From Streptosporangiaceae bacterium (GTDB lineage Bacteria > Actinomycetota > Actinomycetes > Streptosporangiales > Streptosporangiaceae), in the NCBI GenBank assembly GCA_030043395.1, contig JASHXW010000029.1, positions 1 to 9,814 of the forward strand: a DNA stretch of 9,814 nt, read 5' to 3'. Position 1 is the first letter of the stretch. Every line of letters begins with the position of its first letter. The translations under genes were made by a program, and so were the position numbers. The notes under the pieces are model-generated. The model had not been told where the DNA came from. It was given only the letters and a program-made list of their open reading frames with translations, and ran no database searches. Positions 5,365 through 9,814 of this stretch are shown piece by piece.

Positions 5365-7110
5365 ATGAAGCGCAAGATACGTGCGCTGACAGCCGGAGCT
5401 GCGGTTGCGGCCGCCGTCGGTTTCAGCATGGTCGCGGCGGGCAGCGCCGCCATCGCAAGCGGCGGTGGCGGTCCGACTCCGCCGTGGGAATCGTCGATAA
5501 GCCCGGCTCCGAACGGGTCCATCACCTTCTACAACGCCGAAGGCCAGGTCGTGACGGGCGGCAGCATCAACGCCGGTGGCCTCGGAGCGTACGCGGTGGC
5601 GTCCACCGCCGCCGAGGACGGCTACACCAAGGCGACTTTGTTCATGTACACGCCAGTGTCCGGCGAGAACCCAGGCCTGTGGTCAGGCGAGCAGATCAGC
5701 AGCTCGACCACGTTCCCGAACGCCTCGGCTCCGGCGCCAGTCGGGACTACGTCGAACCCAGTCGAGACCAATCCGGGCACCGAAACGACGATTGCCAGCT
5801 ACATATCGGCCTTCCCCAACACGCAGACCGCCACGGGATACGTCGGCCTGTACGACGTCCGGATGAAGGTCTCCGGGGATGGGATTCCGCCGTCGACGAC
5901 TTACTGGGATGCCGTTATATCGGTGAACACTACGAACGGCACGTGGTCGGTGGACTACCCGGACTGGACACAGGACACGACCACGTCGCTTTCGGCGAAC
6001 CCGCCGAGTCCGCAGACACCGCCGGCCAGCCTGACGACGCTGACCGCGACTGTCTCACCGGCCACGGACGGGACAGTGAGCTTCTGGAATGGCGCCACTC
6101 AGGTGGGCACGACCCAGACGGTCAGCACTAGCAGCGCTAGCGCGTCGGTAACGACGACTCCCGTCGGAGTCACCACGTACACGGCGATCTTTACACCTGA
6201 CGTCGGCTCGTCCGATATCGGATCATCAGCCTCCCTCACCTATGTTGCCTCGGCGCCAGCCGGCAACCCGGTGCTTTATGGCACCAGCAAGGTGAACTCC
6301 AGCGATCACTGCCTCGCGGCTTTCAGTGGCGCGACGACGGTGAGCTATGCGTGGCAGGTGGACGGCACCGATATCCCAGGGGCTACGACCAGCAAGTACA
6401 CGGTCCCAGCGTCGCAGCTTGGCGAGGTTCTGACGTGCTCGGTTACGGCGTCTAACACATCGGGATCGGTATCAGGTACGAGCAGCGCGGCGACCGTGGT
6501 TCCCGCCGCCCCGGACAGCAGCACCGCAGCGTCGCAAGTGCTGCAGGCGAGCCCGGTAATTGCGCAGGCTCCCGACTCGGGTGTACCGACCTGGCAACCG
6601 GTGCTTTACCCGACCGTCAAGTCTGGTGCCACCGTTACCTGCGAGATCGCGTTCAAGGGCGCTAACACGGTCACGTACGCCTGGCAGTCGAACGGGACAA
6701 CCATCTCCGGCGTCACGACAAGCACCTATCAGATCCCCGGCTCGGAGTACGGCAAGACACTGACGTGCTCGGCCAAGGCCACCAACACAATCGGGTCGGT
6801 ATCCGGCACCAGCGCGGGCGTCAAGGTGGCTCTGGGTGCGGCGCTCAAGGTGGTTACCAAGCCCGTGGTCAGCGGGCCGCACGAGCCAGGTAAGGCCGAG
6901 AAGGTGACTGCGGGCAAGTGGTCACCGGCGGCTTCCAAGGTGACCTATCAGTGGTATGTCGGCTCGAGCAAGGTCAAGGGCGCTACCAAGTCCTCCTTCA
7001 CCGTGCCGAAGTCCACGAAGAAGGGCGCCGAGGTGCACTGCGTGGTGACGGCATCGGCGACCGGCTACGCCAACGGCACCTACACGACGCCGTCGGTGAA
7101 GATCACCTGA
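5365..7110 (+). CDS. Secreted Ig-like repeat protein, paralogue of the WxL-like protein but without the WxL-like domain
   Basis: Encodes 581 residues. The signal peptide is MKRKIR plus an Ala/Val core, with cleavage near residue 32 (AIAS). Residues 38-203 are the module shared with the protein at 1227 (about 78% identical by hand count); about 204-296 is the matching Ig-like group 3 domain. The proteins then diverge. Here follow three Ig-like repeats at about 301-380, 411-490 and 494-581, each with a YAW or YQW core tryptophan and a late cysteine strand (LTCSV, LTCSA, VHCVV). The first two also have the early cysteine (DHC, VTC), giving the classical Cys-Trp-Cys pattern. The third lacks it, so the five cysteines leave one unpaired. 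There is no transmembrane helix or sorting signal, so it is presumably released or held by other surface partners. It follows the anchored-protein gene by 38 nt with no hairpin, so it is probably in the same operon. The ligand is unknown. Confidence 0.85.
   Translation: MKRKIRALTAGAAVAAAVGFSMVAAGSAAIASGGGGPTPPWESSISPAPNGSITFYNAEGQVVTGGSINAGGLGAYAVASTAAEDGYTKATLFMYTPVSGENPGLWSGEQISSSTTFPNASAPAPVGTTSNPVETNPGTETTIASYISAFPNTQTATGYVGLYDVRMKVSGDGIPPSTTYWDAVISVNTTNGTWSVDYPDWTQDTTTSLSANPPSPQTPPASLTTLTATVSPATDGTVSFWNGATQVGTTQTVSTSSASASVTTTPVGVTTYTAIFTPDVGSSDIGSSASLTYVASAPAGNPVLYGTSKVNSSDHCLAAFSGATTVSYAWQVDGTDIPGATTSKYTVPASQLGEVLTCSVTASNTSGSVSGTSSAATVVPAAPDSSTAASQVLQASPVIAQAPDSGVPTWQPVLYPTVKSGATVTCEIAFKGANTVTYAWQSNGTTISGVTTSTYQIPGSEYGKTLTCSAKATNTIGSVSGTSAGVKVALGAALKVVTKPVVSGPHEPGKAEKVTAGKWSPAASKVTYQWYVGSSKVKGATKSSFTVPKSTKKGAEVHCVVTASATGYANGTYTTPSVKIT
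5476..6246 (+). repeat. Paralogous segment, copy 2
   Basis: This is the counterpart of 1341-2124 in direct orientation, about 4.1 kb away. Similarity covers the shared N-terminal module and the first Ig-like domain and stops before the three C-terminal Ig-like repeats. Confidence 0.9.
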
Positions 7111-7119
7111 TCTGGCAGT

Positions 7120-7163
7120 CCTCGTCCGGCCGGTCGCGGCAGTTCGCGAACGGCCGGACGAGG
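7120..7163 (+). terminator. Long perfect hairpin ending the three-gene unit
   Basis: CCTCGTCCGGCCG (7120-7132) and its exact reverse complement (7151-7163) form a 13-bp stem. After one mismatch (G7133/A7150), TCGCG (7134-7138) pairs with CGCGA (7145-7149) to close a 6-nt loop. It starts 9 nt after the stop codon. No T-tract follows. Confidence 0.8.
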
Positions 7164-7186
7164 AGCCCGGCACGTTACGACTGTCT

Positions 7187-7220
7187 GGGCTGCCGGCCTG
7201 CCTAGAGCGGCCGGCAGCCC
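7187..7220 (+). terminator. Second perfect hairpin before the membrane-protein gene
   Basis: GGGCTGCCGGCC (7187-7198) and GGCCGGCAGCCC (7209-7220) form a perfect 12-bp stem with a 10-nt loop, followed by GCTTTGG. It lies 23 nt after the first hairpin. It could be a backup terminator or a leader structure for the gene at 7269. Confidence 0.65.
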
Positions 7221-7253
7221 GCTTTGGATAGAACGCCTTGCACTCAGGGCCGT

Positions 7254-7259
7254 GAGGAG
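7254..7259 (+). promoter_or_regulatory. Ribosome binding site that fixes the start of the membrane-protein gene
   Basis: GAGGAG lies 9 nt before ATG 7269. The longer in-frame TTG start at 7224 sits directly beside the 7187-7220 stem and has no usable site. I see no clear promoter between that stem and this site. Confidence 0.7.
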
Positions 7260-7268
7260 CTCACGCGG

Positions 7269-9731
7269 ATGGCCGCAGGTCGCGAACGCCCGGCCGTACT
7301 CCAAGCGCTGCACCGGCATCAGGACCTGGTCATCGAGCTCGGGCTGCTGCTGGCCGTGGAAGTGCTCATCCTGGCTGCGCTAGCTCCGGCATCGGCGCTG
7401 CGCAATGTGCTGCCGTACGGCTCGGACCACACAGGCCATCCTTATAACGTCAGTGAACTGGCCGCGAACCTGCGGCATTTCCGGCTGACCGGCTGGAGCC
7501 AGGGCTGGTTCGACGGCTTCCCGACCGGCGTGCTGTACCCGGTGCTCGCGCCCGTGGTGGCGGCGATCGGCAGCCTGGTCATTCCGCTTGCCGTGGCATA
7601 CAAGCTGACCGTGCTGGCCGGACCACTGCTGCTGCCGGTCTGCGCGTACCTAGCGGGGCGGCTGGCCGGGTTGCCGCGGGCGTATCCAGTGCTGCTGGCC
7701 GTGTTCTCGGCGCCGTTCCTGTTCGACGTCTCCTGCAATATCTGCGGCGGGCCGATCGAGTCCACCATGCTCGGCGAGTACGCCTATTCCTGGGGCCTGG
7801 CGCTCGGCGTGCTGTCTCTCGGGGCGACAGCGCGACTATGCGATGGCCGGGGTTCACGGTGGTGGCCGGCGCTGCTGCTCGGCCTGACCATGCTCGCCCA
7901 TCCGGTCACGGCGCTGTGGACGGCCGCGGGGATTGCACTGATCTTCGGTTACACATGGCTGATCAAGCGCCGGCCGCCAGGCTCCTCGCTGGTTCCCCTG
8001 GCACTTGCGGCGCTGCTGGCCGCGGTCTGGTGGCTGCCATTCCTGGCTGACCGGCAGTACATGCCCGAGCCGCTGCAGGGCAAGCTGACCCAGTACCTGT
8101 CGCTGCTCTTCCCGGCCAGCGGGCCATGGGAGGTCGTCCTGACCGCGCTCGCCGCAGGCGGAGCGTACTGGGCGATCAGGAACCGGCAGCCATTTCTAGT
8201 GGCGCTAACTGGCATCACCGTCCTTGCCGCTCTCGGCACCCGGTTCCTGCCGGTAAACCAGCTTCCCAACTGGCGGGTCCTTGAGTTGTGGCTGGCCGGC
8301 TGCTGGCTGCTTGCGGCGGTCGGGTGCGTGGAAGGCGTGCGGTGGCTAGTCAGCCGGATGCCGTCGAAGCTGCGCGAGCGGCAGTGGGTATCGGATGGCA
8401 GGGTCAGGTACGCGGTGGCGGGCGGCGCGCTTCTCGCGGTCGCGCTGGCGCAGGGCGTTCCCTGGGGCCTGTGGCCGGGCGAGCAGTTCCGCAGCGGCAA
8501 GCCCGCGCACGAGCGATGGCTCGGCCTGGATTTCCCGGCTGTGCCGCAGGCGAGGTTCGCCGGCCACGTCTTCGGCGGGGCGCTGGCGAACCCCGGAGGC
8601 AAGAAGTACGAAGCCATGGTCGCGATGCTCAAGGGCGTCGCCCGAACGCACGGTTGCGGCCGGGTGGCCCTGGACGAGAACTACTACGGCGGGACGCCCC
8701 GCTTCTATGACGAGCTCGACTCGCTTCCGCTGATCACCAGCGGCTGCCTCAGCACGCTGATGGGCACATTGGCGGACTCTGGCGACAACGTGCCGGCGAT
8801 CCTGTTCGCCGAGTCGGAGGCATCGAGCTATCCGCTCATGTACATGCCGCATATCCCGTATCCCAAGTTCGACCTCTCGGCAGCGGTCGCCGACCTGCGG
8901 TTGCTTGGAGCGAAGTACTACCTCACTCATGGCGGCGAGGCCGAGGCTGCCGCGCGGCTCCAGCCCGATCTCTCGCTGGCCGGATCCACTGCGGCCGTGC
9001 AAGTCTGGGAAATCAGTGATGCCACGCTGGTCACGGCGCTTTCCTACAAGCCAGTGGTCGTCCGCGATCTGGCGGGCAAGGCGACCTGGGTGCAGTACTA
9101 CCTGGACTATGAGCTGAGTACTGAGTGGGGCCATGTGCTCGAGGCGCAGAGCGGGCCGCCGAGCTGGCCCACCGCGCTGGCCGGTCATATCCCGCCGGCG
9201 ATCGCGCAGCCGCCGGTGAAGGTCAGTGACGTGTCCGTGAACGGCTCGGTCATCAGCTTCACCGTGAGCCGCGTCGGCGTTCCCGTCGAGGTCCGGGATA
9301 CTTATTTTCCGGGCTGGCAGGTGCACGGCGGGACTGGCCCGTACCGGGCAATGCCGGACTTCATGGTGGTCGTGCCGACGAGCCATCACGTGACGCTCAC
9401 CTACACGACCACGGCGATCATCACGACGGCCGATGTCCTCGGCGGCCTGGGTCTCGCCGGAATCCTGGTGCTGGGCATCACCGACAGGCGCCGCCGCCGG
9501 GTCACGCCTGCGCCAGCTACTGTGCCGTCGGCTAAGGGAGGCAAGCCACCGCGCGATCCGGTGGCCAAGGTAGCCGAGCCCATGAGGAGCGGGGCAAAGA
9601 CGGGCTCTGCGCGTGCGCCTGTGCAGGGCAGCGCGCGGTCTCGGTCAGGTGCCCCGTCCCGTTCAAGCTCCGGAACTGCAACCGGTGCGAAGAAGAAGAC
9701 TCCTTCTCGCCCGGGCGGCGCCAAGAAATAG
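7269..9731 (+). CDS. Polytopic membrane protein, PTPS-related / GT-C glycosyltransferase-like
   Basis: Encodes 820 residues from ATG 7269. After a cytoplasmic start, the first membrane helix (about 20-42) leads to an extracytoplasmic loop with GSDHTGH (D53, H54, H57) and DGFPTGVLYP. This is the Asp/His-bearing first-loop pattern of GT-C enzymes and of the 'PTPS-related' membrane family (PF10131 type). Roughly ten further hydrophobic segments run to about residue 400. A large extracytoplasmic domain (about 400-715) ends in YFPGWQVHGG, a feature shared with YfhO-like proteins. A final helix (about 717-740) is followed by RRRRR and a Lys/Arg/Ser/Pro-rich cytoplasmic tail of about 75 residues. 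GT-C proteins transfer sugars from lipid-linked donors outside the membrane; the donor and acceptor here are unknown. Despite the family's name, nothing suggests pterin synthesis. Two hairpins separate it from the surface-protein genes, so functional coupling with them is only a possibility. Confidence 0.75.
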   Translation: MAAGRERPAVLQALHRHQDLVIELGLLLAVEVLILAALAPASALRNVLPYGSDHTGHPYNVSELAANLRHFRLTGWSQGWFDGFPTGVLYPVLAPVVAAIGSLVIPLAVAYKLTVLAGPLLLPVCAYLAGRLAGLPRAYPVLLAVFSAPFLFDVSCNICGGPIESTMLGEYAYSWGLALGVLSLGATARLCDGRGSRWWPALLLGLTMLAHPVTALWTAAGIALIFGYTWLIKRRPPGSSLVPLALAALLAAVWWLPFLADRQYMPEPLQGKLTQYLSLLFPASGPWEVVLTALAAGGAYWAIRNRQPFLVALTGITVLAALGTRFLPVNQLPNWRVLELWLAGCWLLAAVGCVEGVRWLVSRMPSKLRERQWVSDGRVRYAVAGGALLAVALAQGVPWGLWPGEQFRSGKPAHERWLGLDFPAVPQARFAGHVFGGALANPGGKKYEAMVAMLKGVARTHGCGRVALDENYYGGTPRFYDELDSLPLITSGCLSTLMGTLADSGDNVPAILFAESEASSYPLMYMPHIPYPKFDLSAAVADLRLLGAKYYLTHGGEAEAAARLQPDLSLAGSTAAVQVWEISDATLVTALSYKPVVVRDLAGKATWVQYYLDYELSTEWGHVLEAQSGPPSWPTALAGHIPPAIAQPPVKVSDVSVNGSVISFTVSRVGVPVEVRDTYFPGWQVHGGTGPYRAMPDFMVVVPTSHHVTLTYTTTAIITTADVLGGLGLAGILVLGITDRRRRRVTPAPATVPSAKGGKPPRDPVAKVAEPMRSGAKTGSARAPVQGSARSRSGAPSRSSSGTATGAKKKTPSRPGGAKK

Positions 9732-9739
9732 CTGCTGCG

Positions 9740-9756
9740 CTGCCTCAGCCAGGCAG
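9740..9756. terminator. Hairpin between convergent genes
   Basis: CTGCCT (9740-9745) and AGGCAG (9751-9756) pair around a 5-nt loop. It fits in the 27-nt gap between the stop at 9731 and the presumed - strand stop at 9759, so it could serve both directions. The stem is short and has no T-tract. Confidence 0.45.
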
Positions 9757-9758
9757 GC

Positions 9759-9814
9759 TCAGTATGCCCGGCCGAAGATCACCCGCGTGCCGTAGGCCGA
9801 AGGCTTGCCGCAGC
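9759..9814 (-). CDS. Possible 3' end of a convergent gene, partial
   Basis: Read on the - strand, the last 56 bases give 17 codons (CGKPSAYGTRVIFGRAY) and then TGA at 9761-9759. The frame is open to the window edge. Codon third positions are mostly G or C, and the hairpin between the two stops suits a convergent pair. The fragment is too short to identify or to exclude chance, so this is tentative. Confidence 0.35.
   Translation of the reverse strand, partial: CGKPSAYGTRVIFGRAY

Noticed and set aside
7224..7268. N-terminal extension of the membrane protein from TTG 7224
   Set aside because: TTG 7224 sits directly beside the 7187-7220 stem without a ribosome site, whereas ATG 7269 has GAGGAG at good spacing.
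8346..9389. Long open frame on the - strand (347 codons) inside the membrane-protein gene
   Set aside because: It lies fully antisense to a gene with clear membrane segments and a ribosome site. Its product is Arg/His-rich without domains, as expected for a shadow frame in GC-rich DNA.
1..9814. CRISPR array, tRNA, insertion sequence or phage genes
   Set aside because: I saw no regularly spaced direct repeats, cloverleaf signatures, transposase/integrase motifs or terminal inverted repeats. The only long repeat is the pair of paralogous coding segments.

Overview
The window is high-GC, high-coding-density DNA with actinobacterial features: GC-rich third codon positions, GGAGG-type ribosome binding sites, long GC hairpins without U-tracts between transcription units, and Ala-rich signal peptides. 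I read it as a chromosomal locus of a filamentous or soil-type actinomycete; genus and species cannot be told from the sequence. There is no mobile element, tRNA, rRNA or CRISPR array.

Layout, nearly all on the + strand. (1) Positions 1-1098 hold the 3' part of a PstS-like solute-binding protein, closed by a strong GC hairpin (1110-1141). (2) Positions 1227-3044 encode a secreted multidomain protein: signal peptide, an N-terminal module, two Ig-like domains and a C-terminal WxL-like domain. Two more hairpins follow. (3) After an unusually AT-rich intergenic stretch with a consensus TATAAT (3225-3230) comes a three-gene unit: a WxL-interacting-protein-like (DUF916-type) membrane-anchored protein (3351-4448); a secreted, C-terminally membrane-anchored protein whose start overlaps it by 4 nt (4445-5326); and, 38 nt further on, a secreted paralogue of gene 2 (5365-7110) in which the WxL-like end is replaced by three Ig-like repeats. 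(4) Two large perfect hairpins (7120-7163, 7187-7220) separate this unit from a polytopic membrane protein resembling the PTPS-related/GT-C glycosyltransferase-like family (7269-9731). (5) The last 56 bases probably hold the 3' end of a convergent gene on the - strand.

How it may work together: in Firmicutes, WxL-domain proteins bind peptidoglycan and pair with a membrane-anchored DUF916/DUF3324 protein (WxLIP) and a small anchored protein. The same three roles can be proposed here: the WxL-like protein, the WxLIP-like protein, and the small anchored protein at 4445-5326. By hand alignment the small protein appears to carry a divergent copy of the N-terminal module found in both secreted paralogues. 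The locus therefore looks like a cell-surface complex in which one extracellular module occurs in three architectures: WxL-tailed, membrane-anchored, and free with Ig repeats. The solute-binding-like protein and the membrane GT-C-like protein are possible accessories, but each lies across a terminator-like hairpin, so their link to the complex is only positional.
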